Shown in pieces: positions 36,625 through 45,148 of a stretch of DNA of 64,000 nt. Source of the stretch: Butyrivibrio sp. Su6 (GTDB lineage Bacteria; Bacillota; Clostridia; Lachnospirales; Lachnospiraceae). Where the stretch lies: the NCBI RefSeq assembly GCF_900108105.1, contig NZ_FNUR01000004.1:124001-188000 (forward strand). The letters run 5' to 3'. The notes under the pieces are model-generated. The model was given only the letters and a program-made list of their open reading frames with translations. It did not search any database and had not been told where the DNA came from. The first letter of the stretch is position 1. Each line of letters opens with the position of its first letter. A program made the translations under genes and the position numbers.

Positions 36625-37281
36625 TCAGTGATCCAGCAGTTTGAAATGACTCTTTCTATATTCGATCAGCCCTTCATCCTTCATATGAGAGAGCTCTTTT
36701 GACATGTTGCTTCTCTCAAGATTAAGGTAGTCTGCGAGTTGTTGCCTGTTGAAGGGAATATCAAATTCTCTGGAGCCGGTCTGTAGTGCAGTGGCATTTA
36801 GATAGGATAAAAGGCGTCCACGGCAGCTTTTGGAAGATGTATGGAAACTGCGGCCGGAGAGAATAAGATTTTTTTGCGATGAAATAATAAGTATATTTTT
36901 GAGGAGCTTTTCCTTCCAGGGAGAGCTCTTTTTGCTGTTATCAAGAAGGTTTCTGATACTACAAAAGAGAATAGTACATTCTTTGTTTGCCCTGACATCA
37001 ACAAGAAGAACTTCGCCAAGAAGAGCGTAGGTTTCGGCGAAGTACTGATTTTTCCCAACATGGCTTAAGACGGTACAGTTGCCCCAAACATCGTTGCTTT
37101 CAATGGTTACGCTGCCTGAAAGTACCATGCCAATCATGGAAGTCTGTTCTCCGGCGTGGAGAATAATATCATCTTTTTCAAATGTCTTTTCATGGGCGTC
37201 AAGAGTTCTAAGGCATGATTCCAGCTCTTTTGCCGTCATTCCAAGGAAAAGCCTGCTTTTCTCTATGTCTTTTATTTCCAT
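36625..37281 (-). CDS. Crp/Fnr-family transcriptional regulator
   Basis: 218 residues with a cyclic-nucleotide-binding-type sensor barrel (about 8-120, KDDIILHAGEQTSMIGMVLSGSVTIES) and a winged helix at the end (about 150-215, FNRQQLADYLNLERSNMSKELSHMKDEGLIEYRKSHFKL). The N-terminus has no Cys cluster, so it is not an Fe-S Fnr. The arrangement, divergent from a ferredoxin-type gene, resembles regulators of nitrosative/oxidative stress and hybrid-cluster-protein loci in clostridia; that link is inference. AGGAG precedes the start. Confidence 0.88.
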   Translation of the reverse strand: MEIKDIEKSRLFLGMTAKELESCLRTLDAHEKTFEKDDIILHAGEQTSMIGMVLSGSVTIESNDVWGNCTVLSHVGKNQYFAETYALLGEVLLVDVRANKECTILFCSIRNLLDNSKKSSPWKEKLLKNILIISSQKNLILSGRSFHTSSKSCRGRLLSYLNATALQTGSREFDIPFNRQQLADYLNLERSNMSKELSHMKDEGLIEYRKSHFKLLDH

Positions 37282-37413
37282 TTTTGCTCCTGTAGTAGGT
37301 GCTCAGAGTCATAATCCAAATAAAATATCAAAATGTGGTTCAAACAACATACTTGTTAAAAATAGTATATTATACTGACACCATCAAAACAAGGATTGAA
37401 GAGAGGATAAAAG

Positions 37414-38157
37414 ATGGTCAGAAAGATAATAAAGATTGATGAAGAAAAGTGTAATGGCTGCGGAATATGTGCAAGTGCCTGCCATGAAGGCGCTATTGAT
37501 ATTGTAGATGGAAAGGCAAAGCTTGTAAGAGAGAATTTCTGTGATGGATTCGGCGATTGCCTGCCGGGCTGCCCTATGGGAGCAATTTCTTTTGAAGAAA
37601 GGGAAGCACCTGCCTACGATGAAGCGGCAGTAAAGGCAATGCAGGAGAAGAAAGGATTGGTAAAAGATATGAATGAAATGCAGCATGCTGAGGGACATGG
37701 ATGCCCCGGTTCAAGGTTTATGCAGCTTAAGAGCAGTGTTCAGATGGATGAGGATCCTGGAATGGACATGGTTTCAAGAATGAGCTCGCATCCCTCAAGG
37801 CTGATGCAGTGGCCTTGCCAGATAAAGCTTTTGCCAACACAGGCAGATTTTTATAATGGCGCCAAGCTCCTCATAGCTGCGGACTGCACAGCATACGCCT
37901 ATGCAAACATGCATGAGGAATTTATGAAGGGCAAGGTTACGATGATCGGCTGTCCAAAGCTTGATGAAGGCGATTACACCGAGAAATTGACTGAGATTAT
38001 TGCTAATAACGATATTGCAGGCGTTACAATAGTTAGAATGGAAGTTCCATGTTGCGGGGGACTCCAGAGAGCTGCTGAGAATGCTATAAGAAACAGCGGA
38101 AAATTCCTTCCATGGCAGGTTATTACAATTTCAAGAAATGGCGAGGTTATTGAGTAA
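37414..38157 (+). CDS. 4Fe-4S ferredoxin-domain protein next to a Crp/Fnr gene
   Basis: 247 residues. The N-terminal ferredoxin has two 4Fe-4S motifs: CNGCGICASACHEGAI and, modified, FCDGFGDCLPGCPMGAI. The central part holds further Cys (HGCPGS, WPCQIKL), and the C-terminal ~110 residues form an unknown domain with CTAYAYANMHEEFMKGKV, IGCPKLD and VPCCGGLQ, which may bind metal or sense redox. Similar proteins accompany hybrid-cluster proteins in clostridia (recalled, not checked). Likely controlled by the divergent Crp/Fnr regulator. A 10-bp hairpin (38147-38169) spans its stop codon without a T-run. Confidence 0.82.
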   Translation: MVRKIIKIDEEKCNGCGICASACHEGAIDIVDGKAKLVRENFCDGFGDCLPGCPMGAISFEEREAPAYDEAAVKAMQEKKGLVKDMNEMQHAEGHGCPGSRFMQLKSSVQMDEDPGMDMVSRMSSHPSRLMQWPCQIKLLPTQADFYNGAKLLIAADCTAYAYANMHEEFMKGKVTMIGCPKLDEGDYTEKLTEIIANNDIAGVTIVRMEVPCCGGLQRAAENAIRNSGKFLPWQVITISRNGEVIE

Positions 38158-38242
38158 ATTACTCAATAAGCAGATAATTTCTAGGAGTTTGAAAATAGAA
38201 CGTTTATACTGAAATAAAGAGAAAAATAAAAGGAGGCACATT

Positions 38243-39190
38243 ATGGCAGCACTTAATGAAAGAAAAGTAGCAGTAGTAGGTTGTGGATTTGTCGGCTCAG
38301 CATCAGCTTTCGCTCTTATGGAGAGCGGGCTTTTTTCCGAAATGGTGCTGATTGATGTGAACAAAGAAAAAGCAGAAGGCGAAGCTCTTGATATCAGTCA
38401 CGGACTTCCTTTTGCGAAACCTATGCAGATATATTCCGGCGATTACAAGGACGCTGAAGATGCGGCAGTTGTGGTTGTTACAGCAGGAGCGGGACAAAAA
38501 CCCGGTGAAACAAGGCTGGATCTTGTGAAAAAGAACGTAGGAATCTTTAAATCCATAATTCCTGAGATTGCAAAGTACAATAAAGAGGGAATACTTCTGA
38601 TTGTGGCTAATCCTGTAGATATACTTACCTATGCTGCAGCGAAACTCAGTGGTTTTCCTGAAAACAGAGTGTTTGGCTCCGGAACTGTTCTTGATACAGC
38701 CAGGTTTAAGTATCTTCTCGGCGAGCACCTAAATGTAGACAGCCGTTCAGTACATGCTTTTATTATTGGTGAGCATGGAGACAGTGAGATTGCGGCATGG
38801 AGCAGTGCAAACGTTTCAGGAATTCCAATCCATGACTTCTGCGAGATGAGAGGACATTTTGAGCATGAGAAATCTATGAAAAAGATTGCAGAAAACGTAA
38901 AGAACAGTGCTTATGAGATCATAGAGAAGAAGGGTGCAACATACTATGGAATCGCCATGAGTGTACGACGTATCTGCGAAGCAATAATCCGAGATGAGAA
39001 ATCTATACTTCCTATCTCCAGCATACAGCATGGTGAAAACGGCATTGATGGTGTCGCCCTCAGCATGCCTGCCATAGTTGGAAGAAGAGGCGTTGAAGGT
39101 TCTGTGCCTATCAGACTAAACGAACAGGAAAAAGAGGCACTGCTTAAATCTGCGGAGACGTTGAAAGCTGTAATTGAGGAATCAATTTAA
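38243..39190 (+). CDS. ldh: L-lactate dehydrogenase
   Basis: 315 residues. NAD-binding GCGFVGSASAFALM, the substrate loop AGAGQKPGETRLDLV with Gln and Arg (Gln marks lactate rather than malate specificity), ANPVDILTYAAAKLSGF, GSGTVLDTARF and the catalytic His in IIGEHGDSEIAAWS. It reduces pyruvate to L-lactate, a fermentation end step. Strong AGGAGG site and a strong terminator just after the gene. Confidence 0.95.
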   Translation: MAALNERKVAVVGCGFVGSASAFALMESGLFSEMVLIDVNKEKAEGEALDISHGLPFAKPMQIYSGDYKDAEDAAVVVVTAGAGQKPGETRLDLVKKNVGIFKSIIPEIAKYNKEGILLIVANPVDILTYAAAKLSGFPENRVFGSGTVLDTARFKYLLGEHLNVDSRSVHAFIIGEHGDSEIAAWSSANVSGIPIHDFCEMRGHFEHEKSMKKIAENVKNSAYEIIEKKGATYYGIAMSVRRICEAIIRDEKSILPISSIQHGENGIDGVALSMPAIVGRRGVEGSVPIRLNEQEKEALLKSAETLKAVIEESI

Positions 39191-39260
39191 TCCTTGAAAC
39201 ACAGGACAAGAGTATGTTAAATTAAAATAAGAATCGATGCAGTTATATTAAAGAGACATT

Positions 39261-39306
39261 ATCTCCTTATTCTTTAAAAACACTAAAGATTAAGGAGATT
39301 TTTTTA
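39261..39306 (+). terminator. ldh terminator
   Basis: A 16-bp stem (39261-39276 with 39284-39299, one mismatch), then six T. It lies directly against the truncated MFS frame that follows. Confidence 0.9.
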
Positions 39307-39725
39307 TTGGCTTGGTTGGTGCGGTTGATGTACTTGTATTGTTCTTTTTGCAGGCTAAACTTCCGGCTGTTGGACTCAACAAACTGTGGCTTGGACCAGC
39401 TCTTTTTGCTATGGGAATAGGCGCAGCTGCAGGAGCCAAGGCAACGGAGTATTTTAATGAAAAGAACTACCGCAGGATCGGCGTTTTGTGCGCGGTAGGA
39501 GTATCAGTGTCTTTCGCATCAGTGTTTACTGGGAACTATTACCTGATGATATTGGGAGGCTTTATCGGTGCGTTTTCAGACAATTTCCTTCAGGTCAGGA
39601 CCGATGTTTTTCTGAACAGCATGATACCATCAGAACAAAGAGCAACTCTTATGTCAGTCAATTCTTTTGCATTTTCGATAATTATGATCATATTATCACC
39701 AATATTTGGGCTGATGTTTTCATAA
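39306..39725 (+). pseudogene. MFS transporter remnant, C-terminal half
   Basis: About 139 codons matching the second half of a major-facilitator protein, about six helices starting near helix 7 (VLVLFFLQAKLPAVGLNKLWL) and ending normally (FSIIMIILSPIFGLMFS). There is no first half, no credible start codon at a proper distance from the AAGGAG at 39292, and the ldh terminator runs straight into it. It looks like the surviving tail of a deleted gene. The residual frame is still open, so the loss may be recent. Confidence 0.8.
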
Positions 39726-39775
39726 GTTACAGACAGAAATTGCCCCCGTCCCTGTGGGTTACATTTTTTAAAAAA

Positions 39776-39795
39776 TACCTTATGTAAGGTATAAT
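39776..39795 (+). promoter_or_regulatory. Palindrome over the -10 of the DUF819-dipeptidase operon
   Basis: TACCTTATGTAAGGTA (39776-39791) is a perfect palindrome and overlaps a consensus -10 TATAAT (39790-39795) 32 nt before the start codon. It is well placed for a repressor. Confidence 0.5.
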
Positions 39796-39826
39796 ATGAT
39801 TAATAGTAAAAAAGGGGAATGTCGTC

Positions 39827-41038
39827 ATGAACACTTTAATAGCTCCAGATAATAATTGGGCACTTTTATCAATACTTTTTTTGTCCAGTTTTCTAGCAAT
39901 TTACCTTGAGCAAACGTACAAATGGGCTGCCAAACTTACAGGTGCCATAATAACTTTGGGGATAGCTGTACTATTAACGAATTTTAGGGTAATACCAACC
40001 AGTGCTCCTGTTTTTGATGATATTGTATGGGGATATGCAGTTCCTTTAGCGATTCCACTGCTTCTTTTAGATGCCAATGTCATGAAAATATGGCGAGAGA
40101 CGGGGAAGCTTTTGGTGGTATTCCTTATTGGTGCGGCAGGGACATTTGTTGGCGCTCTTGTTGGAACAGTACTTTTGTCAGATCTGGTGGAAGGACTTCC
40201 TGGAGTTGCGGCAATGATGACTGGATCCTATATTGGTGGAGGCGTGAATTTTACTGCCATCGCTGATGCTTTTCACGTCAGTGGAGGTCTTATTTCGGCG
40301 ACTACCGTGGCAGATAACCTGAACATGGCGGTTTACCTGATGATTCTTCTTGGCATTGCTTCCAGCACTTTTTTTAAAAAGCATTACACCCATCCTCACA
40401 TCGATAGAGTAGAAAATGCAGGAGTTGATAAGGCGGGTGAAACCCTTGCTGCAAGCTACTGGGAGCGTCACGACATCTCATTAAAAGACATAGCGGCTTC
40501 TATGGCATACGCTGTAGTAGTTGTCACTGTTTCAAAGCTTATTGCAGCTTTTTTTGCCGGAGTTATTCCGGATAACAATGGGCTATTAAAGATGCTGAAT
40601 ACTTTTTTCGGAAGCCAGTATGTTTGGATAACGAACGTTTCCATGGTGTTTGCTTCACTCTTCGAGGATAAGGCAAAAGAGATGCACGGTGCCAAGGAGG
40701 TCGGGACCTGGCTTATCTATTTGTTCTACTTTGTTATAGGTGTACCTGCTTCTATTATCATGATCATTCAGAATGCACCGCTTCTTTTTGTTTTCTGCTT
40801 CATTTTGGTAGTATTTAACATGCTTTTCTGCTTTGTTTTTGGCAAGCTTTTGCGGATAGATCTGGAGGACATCATCCTGGCTTCCAACGCTAATATCGGT
40901 GGGCCTACCACTGCAGCGGGAATGGCAATTTCCCTTGGCTGGACAAGGCTTGTTGGTCCTTGTATGCTTGTTGGAACTTTCGGCTATGTGATAGGTACAT
41001 GGCTTGGTATAATCATTGGTTCAATTCTGGGAGCATAA
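39827..41038 (+). CDS. DUF819-family membrane transporter
   Basis: 403 residues with about 11 membrane helices. Family features include AVPLAIPLLLLDANVMKIWRETGKLL, GSYIGGGVNFTAIADAF (glycine-rich half-repeat), LASNANIGGPTTAAGMAI (the matching second repeat) and GTFGYVIGTWLG. The two similar GG-rich loops imply an inverted-repeat carrier fold. Substrate unknown. It is followed after one base by a dipeptidase gene, so it may import a peptide or dipeptide fragment that the partner cuts; this is inference. Confidence 0.85.
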   Translation: MNTLIAPDNNWALLSILFLSSFLAIYLEQTYKWAAKLTGAIITLGIAVLLTNFRVIPTSAPVFDDIVWGYAVPLAIPLLLLDANVMKIWRETGKLLVVFLIGAAGTFVGALVGTVLLSDLVEGLPGVAAMMTGSYIGGGVNFTAIADAFHVSGGLISATTVADNLNMAVYLMILLGIASSTFFKKHYTHPHIDRVENAGVDKAGETLAASYWERHDISLKDIAASMAYAVVVVTVSKLIAAFFAGVIPDNNGLLKMLNTFFGSQYVWITNVSMVFASLFEDKAKEMHGAKEVGTWLIYLFYFVIGVPASIIMIIQNAPLLFVFCFILVVFNMLFCFVFGKLLRIDLEDIILASNANIGGPTTAAGMAISLGWTRLVGPCMLVGTFGYVIGTWLGIIIGSILGA

Positions 41039-41039
41039 T

Positions 41040-41681
41040 ATGAAACAACAAAAGAATTGTATAGGCACTATGGATTCGTCGGGATTTGTGGAAATTGCAG
41101 ATGTAGTTCCCGATGTGATATTGGAAATACGGTACTATTCAACCTTCAATTTTATAGGAGACAGAATAGACGGATACCTTAAGCCAACAGCTTTTTTGAC
41201 AAAAGAAGCTGCTGCGGCCCTTAAGCGTGCAAGCGACAAATTTGTCAAACAAGGATATCGCCTTAAGATTTATGATGCATATAGACCACAGATGGCAGTG
41301 GATCATTTCGTAAGATGGGCAAAAGACATAGAAGACCAGCGGATGAAAAAGGTCTTTTATCCGAAAGTTTCAAAGGACAAGCTCTTCGACCTTGGCTTTA
41401 TCGCAGAGCACTCAGGCCACAGCAGAGGTAGCACGGTTGATATGACTCTATTTGATATGGCTCGTGGATGTGATGTGGATATGGGGGGACCCTTTGACTA
41501 TTTTGGTAATATCAGCCATTTTGAGAACGCCGACCTTACAGATGAACAGCGTGCCAATCGATGCCTATTGCGTGATGTTATGACATATGCAGGCTTTAGT
41601 CCCTACGAAAAAGAGTGGTGGCACTTTACTTTAGCGGATGAGCCCTATCCAGATACATATTTCGCCTTTCCGGTAGAATAG
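41040..41681 (+). CDS. D-alanyl-D-alanine dipeptidase, VanX/DdpX type
   Basis: 213 residues of peptidase family M15. The zinc ligands lie in EHSGHSRGSTVDMTL (His and Asp) and the EKEWWHF end (catalytic Glu and third His). The substrate Arg is in IYDAYRPQMAVDHF. It hydrolyses D-Ala-D-Ala or related dipeptides. There are no vanH/vanA genes beside it, so wall recycling or D-dipeptide use is likelier than glycopeptide resistance. The start at 41040 follows GGGAG by 6 nt; the frame from 41016 overlaps the upstream gene and lacks a site. Confidence 0.9.
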   Translation: MKQQKNCIGTMDSSGFVEIADVVPDVILEIRYYSTFNFIGDRIDGYLKPTAFLTKEAAAALKRASDKFVKQGYRLKIYDAYRPQMAVDHFVRWAKDIEDQRMKKVFYPKVSKDKLFDLGFIAEHSGHSRGSTVDMTLFDMARGCDVDMGGPFDYFGNISHFENADLTDEQRANRCLLRDVMTYAGFSPYEKEWWHFTLADEPYPDTYFAFPVE

Positions 41682-41724
41682 GAGAATCCATCCTTTCAGA
41701 AGATATATTCCGGGATTATGCAGG

Positions 41725-42003
41725 ATTATTCATAAATGGAATGGGCGCAATTCTGCCTATATCAAGGAATTTGTGAATGGGGCAGTTTATTTTTGGATTG
41801 GTATTCTGCCTATATCAAAGGTATAGGGAATATAGGCAGTTTATTTTATAGTATTTTTTCTGCCTATATTGTAAAAAAGCTTTAGAGAGGCAGAAGAATA
41901 GGGCTAAAAATCACTGCCTATATTTATAAAAAGTAAAATAGAGGCAGAGTTATGCCTTTAAAATACACTGCCTAAATTGCAAGAATAAGAATAGTGGCAG
42001 AAA
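41725..42003. repeat. 54-bp periodic hairpin array, copy 1 (five units)
   Basis: Five units start at 41753, 41806, 41860, 41914 and 41968, i.e. 53, 54, 54 and 54 bp apart. Each unit is 33-34 bp, begins CTGCCTATATT (or a near match), ends ATAGGCAG (or a near match ending GGCAG), and can pair end to end. Units are separated by exactly 20 bp of A/T-rich spacer. Copy 2 (56330-56612) is the reverse complement, unit for unit in the same order. Homology includes about 25 bp before the first unit (CATAAATGGAATG). A promoter follows 30 bp after the last unit. Confidence 0.9.
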
Positions 42004-42030
42004 AGAGTCACTTTAGATAAGTGATGTGCC

Positions 42031-42059
42031 TTTACATAATCCGAAATGATTCGTATAAA
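42031..42059 (+). promoter_or_regulatory. Promoter of the PepSY gene
   Basis: TTTACA, 17-nt spacer, TATAAA, 30 bp downstream of array copy 1 and 36 nt before the start codon. Confidence 0.65.
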
Positions 42060-42095
42060 TAGATAGAAACAAATGAATCAAAGGAGGCGTGGATT

Positions 42096-42626
42096 ATGGA
42101 AAGAAAATTTTTTGCAATAGCAGTAGCAGCATTAACATTTAGTTCTGTTTCACTTACTTCATTTGCATCAGATATAACACTGGACAGAGCAAAAGAGATC
42201 GCACTTGAAAATGCTGGTCTGAGCGAGTCGCAGGTTACTTTTGTTAAGAATAAAAAAGAGATAGATGATGGGAAAGCTCAATATGAAATAGAGTTTGTTT
42301 CAGGAAGTACTGAATATGACTATGACATAGATGCTTCAACCGGTAAAATAATTTCTTTTGACCAAGATATAGAAGACTCAACCTATACTACTAAAACTTC
42401 CCCCAAGGCCGATAGCAGCGTAAAAGTGACAAAGGATCAGGCACTTCAGATTGCGCTTGATCATGCTGGATTGACTACAAAAGATGTAACACTTCCTAAA
42501 GTGAAAAAAGATCATGATGATGGAAAGGAAGTTTATGAGGTTGAATTCCATGTCGGTTTTAATGAGTATAGCTACAATATAGATGTAGCAACCGGAGAAA
42601 TACTGGATTTTGAAATTGATGATTAG
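42096..42626 (+). CDS. Secreted protein with two PepSY domains
   Basis: 176 residues: a signal peptide ending SLTSFAS and two repeats of about 70 residues. Each has I(A/T)LDRAKEIALENAGLS or the matching QALQIALDHAGLT, then DDGKxxYExEF and EYxYxIDxxTGxIxxF. The repeats match the PepSY fold thought to modulate extracytoplasmic proteases. Strong AAAGGAGG site. It has its own promoter beside array copy 1. Its stop overlaps the stop of the convergent recombinase gene (they share bases 42623-42626). Confidence 0.9.
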   Translation: MERKFFAIAVAALTFSSVSLTSFASDITLDRAKEIALENAGLSESQVTFVKNKKEIDDGKAQYEIEFVSGSTEYDYDIDASTGKIISFDQDIEDSTYTTKTSPKADSSVKVTKDQALQIALDHAGLTTKDVTLPKVKKDHDDGKEVYEVEFHVGFNEYSYNIDVATGEILDFEIDD

Positions 42627-43663
42627 GACTCTTCTCCATATAAATCTACATCAGCAGCCTGCCTTTTGTGTTCTTCATCGATAGCAGCATAATGAGCTGC
42701 AGTTGTGTTAATGTCTGAATGACCGAGAACATCTGCAACCATATAAATATCACCTGTTTTGTTATAAAGCGCGGTGCCAAAGGTTCTGCGGAGCTTGTGG
42801 GGTGAGAGAGTAGTATTAAGACCTGAGCTCTTCCCGTACTTTTCGACCATCCTTTGTATGCTGCGGACAGACATACGGTTATGCTTTAGCGAGATAAAAA
42901 GGGCGCTTTCACTGTCAGTTTCAACGAGAGTGGGGCGCTCATTTATTATGTAATCACGCAAAGTATTGCGGATAGGCTCATTTATCATGAGTTTGGACTC
43001 GTTTCCGCCTTTTCTCACAATTTTCAAAGTATTATCTTTAAAGTCCACGTCATCTATATCAAGGCCGGCACACTCAGAGACACGCATTCCTGTATGCAAA
43101 AGAAGCGTAATAATAGCCAGATCGCGTTTAGCGGTGGCTTCAGCGTAGATTTTGGCATGTTCGGTAGCTACCTGGGAATTCTCCACAGCATTTACCAGGG
43201 ATTTTACGTCATGTTGATCGAGCCTGGTTATTGTTTTCTTTGTTATTCTCTTATTTTTGGCAGCTTTCAAAGTAATATCTTCATCAAGAAATCCCTGTCT
43301 TGTTTCATAGGCAAAATAATTTCGAATAGCAGCCATTTTTCTCGCTGTTGAGCGCTCATTGAGTTGCCGCGCTGTGATCAGGTGCGTCTGGTAAGCATCA
43401 ATATCGCGGCTGTTTAATTTTTCAATTATTTCATGAGGAATTGCATTAAGTTTTATTTTTGCAACTATTGGATTGCATATATGAAGATATTCGTAGAAAT
43501 CCAGCAAATCTCTGGCATATCCAAGAGCTGTTCCAATCTGGTAGCTCAAAACACAGTTATCTATGAACGTATGTGTATGAACCGGTAACTGATCTTTGAT
43601 TTCTTTGATGTATTCTGATTTTGTCTTTGTTAATTGTTTATAGTATGCGGAGTCTTTACCCAT
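42623..43663 (-). CDS. Tyrosine recombinase/integrase (XerD-like)
   Basis: 346 residues. An N-terminal SAM-like DNA-binding domain (about 1-160, with SYQIGTALGYARDLLDFYEYL) and a catalytic domain with the full set: Arg in HTGMRVSECAGLD, Lys in IVRKGGNE, His-x-x-Arg in SPHKLRRTFGT, His in LGHSDINTT and the nucleophile Tyr in AAHYAAI. It looks active. The start at 43663 has GGAG 6 nt upstream. No excisionase, phage or conjugation genes are near, so it may be a chromosomal Xer-type or orphan recombinase. Its position inside the region bracketed by inverted arrays is suggestive but no crossover site is proven. Confidence 0.92.
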   Translation of the reverse strand: MGKDSAYYKQLTKTKSEYIKEIKDQLPVHTHTFIDNCVLSYQIGTALGYARDLLDFYEYLHICNPIVAKIKLNAIPHEIIEKLNSRDIDAYQTHLITARQLNERSTARKMAAIRNYFAYETRQGFLDEDITLKAAKNKRITKKTITRLDQHDVKSLVNAVENSQVATEHAKIYAEATAKRDLAIITLLLHTGMRVSECAGLDIDDVDFKDNTLKIVRKGGNESKLMINEPIRNTLRDYIINERPTLVETDSESALFISLKHNRMSVRSIQRMVEKYGKSSGLNTTLSPHKLRRTFGTALYNKTGDIYMVADVLGHSDINTTAAHYAAIDEEHKRQAADVDLYGEES

Positions 43664-43811
43664 GTTATTCTCCAATGCGTAAATTAAGCCAAAACAGCTA
43701 GTTTTTATTAATTGTAATCTGCATGACATAAAACTAGAATTTAACGTCGTGTTAACATTATCATACCATAGGAAGTGTTCTTTTTCAAATAAATGTCATT
43801 TTAGGTAGAAC

Positions 43812-43847
43812 ATAAAAAGCAGCAGACCATTTTTGATCTACTGCTTC
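43812..43847 (-). terminator. Terminator of the GtrA-like gene
   Basis: On the minus strand an imperfect ~13-bp stem (AAGCAGTAGATCA/TGGTCTGCTGCTT) is followed by TTTTTATG. Confidence 0.7.
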
Positions 43848-43889
43848 GACTGTCATAAGGCTACTAAAAGCTTTAGTTAAAGAATGCGT

Positions 43890-44312
43890 TCATGCAGCTC
43901 TTGATGATCCGGTGTCAATACTGTCTTTGAATACGACAAATCTATCATAAATATATTCAGTGCTCAGATTAAGAACCATATTAAGTCCTGTAACAAGATA
44001 ATCGTTCCAATGCAGGTGTTCTACCAGATAATTTCCCCCTATCGTAGTTATAGGAGTAAAAAATGCATAGTACAGTGCCACTTTTAACATCGCTATTGGG
44101 ACATTGCTGGCACTTTGAAAGGTAAACTTCCGATTCAGCGTAAAGTTCCAAAGAACTGATAAAACCAGTGCTGTCAGATAACATGGCCAATATGGAAGCG
44201 TCGACAGCTCTGTAAGCAATGAAAAACTCACAATTTCAATTATTCCTGCAGAAATTGAAAAGAAAACAAACTTAGTTATCCTCACAATTTCTTTTTTCTT
44301 TTCCTCACTCAT
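43890..44312 (-). CDS. GtrA-like membrane protein
   Basis: 140 residues with four membrane helices. It matches the GtrA layout: FVFFSISAGIIEIVSFSLLTEL, WPCYLTALVLSVLWNFTLNRKFTF (the conserved NF..NRKFTF motif), then two more helices and EYIYDRFVVFKD. Such proteins are thought to flip polyprenyl-linked sugars or help glycosylate the envelope. No glycosyltransferase gene adjoins it. Monocistronic with a terminator. Confidence 0.88.
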   Translation of the reverse strand: MSEEKKKEIVRITKFVFFSISAGIIEIVSFSLLTELSTLPYWPCYLTALVLSVLWNFTLNRKFTFQSASNVPIAMLKVALYYAFFTPITTIGGNYLVEHLHWNDYLVTGLNMVLNLSTEYIYDRFVVFKDSIDTGSSRAA

Positions 44313-44476
44313 GACCTATTCTTCTCCAATGATTACGTAGATGATTGTAAAATTCACTTATTTAATACCATTTTATCTTTCTCCAGTCAATAAAAAGCCC
44401 TGTATTGCGTTTTGACATAAGAAAAGCATACAATTCCACTCTGAAAGCAAAAATCTTTGAATTCATAGAATGCAAT

Positions 44477-45037
44477 TCATATTCCGATTACTCTTCCGGA
44501 TGCATTTAATATTAAACTGCACATTTTCTGACAGCTAAGGCTGCATCCGTCAGATATCCAGTCACTTATCATTTTGACACTTCCGTGTAAAACAAAGGAG
44601 GACAGATATTTTTTTTCATATTCTGTGATAGATGAATTACGCATGGATGCCAGCACAAATTTATTAAAATCCGGTAGTAATGAGCTTTTATCTGATATAG
44701 GATTTAAGTTATCTTTTCCCAGAAATAAGATAAAAAAATCCGCATTGTCTTTTATGAACTGAAGTGCATTTACCAAATCATCAGCTATTTTCCGATCCTC
44801 GGCTAAATTCTCCATAACCAGAGCGGTTGTTTTAGATATATATATTGAAGCAATTTCGTTTAAAACGTCATATTGACTGCCATAATATTTATAAAAAGTT
44901 GTCCTGTTTATGCCGGCTGTCATACATAATTCCTTTATAGTTATCTTTTCTATAGTGATATTTTCAAGCATTTGTATAAGGGAATTTCTTATACGCTCTT
45001 TTGTATGTAAAATCTTGGTCTCTCCGGAGGCTGTCAT
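44477..45037 (-). CDS. TetR-family regulator
   Basis: 186 residues. The N-terminal helix-turn-helix (about 15-60) reads ITIEKITIKELCMTAGINRTTFYKYYG. The C-terminal ligand domain ends SDWISDGCSLSCQKMCSLI. The start at 45037 (MTASGETK) has AGGAG 5 nt upstream; the frame extends 19 codons further without a site. Divergent from the TIM-barrel gene, which is its probable target. Direct repeats of TGAAATCAACA lie between them. Confidence 0.88.
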   Translation of the reverse strand: MTASGETKILHTKERIRNSLIQMLENITIEKITIKELCMTAGINRTTFYKYYGSQYDVLNEIASIYISKTTALVMENLAEDRKIADDLVNALQFIKDNADFFILFLGKDNLNPISDKSSLLPDFNKFVLASMRNSSITEYEKKYLSSFVLHGSVKMISDWISDGCSLSCQKMCSLILNASGRVIGI

Positions 45038-45051
45038 TGATACTCCTTTTC

Positions 45052-45093
45052 TGAAATCAACAGAAGTCAAATATTTGTCGGTTGAAATCAACA
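45052..45093. promoter_or_regulatory. Direct repeats between TetR and TIM-barrel genes
   Basis: TGAAATCAACA occurs at 45052-45062 and again at 45083-45093, 31 bp apart (about three helical turns). A CAAATATTTG palindrome lies between (45068-45077). It is a candidate regulator site for the divergent pair. Confidence 0.4.
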
Positions 45094-45148
45094 CATGATG
45101 ATTATATTATAAGCAAAAATAAACCGAAAGGAAATATAAGTATCTAAA

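Noticed and set aside
38147-38169. Terminator spanning the stop of the ferredoxin gene
   Set aside because: A perfect 10-bp stem with AAT loop exists but no T-run follows, so termination is not supported.
41725-42003. CRISPR array
   Set aside because: Regular unit-and-spacer spacing looks CRISPR-like, but units vary strongly inside, spacers are only 20 bp and A/T-rich, spacers partly match between the two copies, and no cas gene is present.
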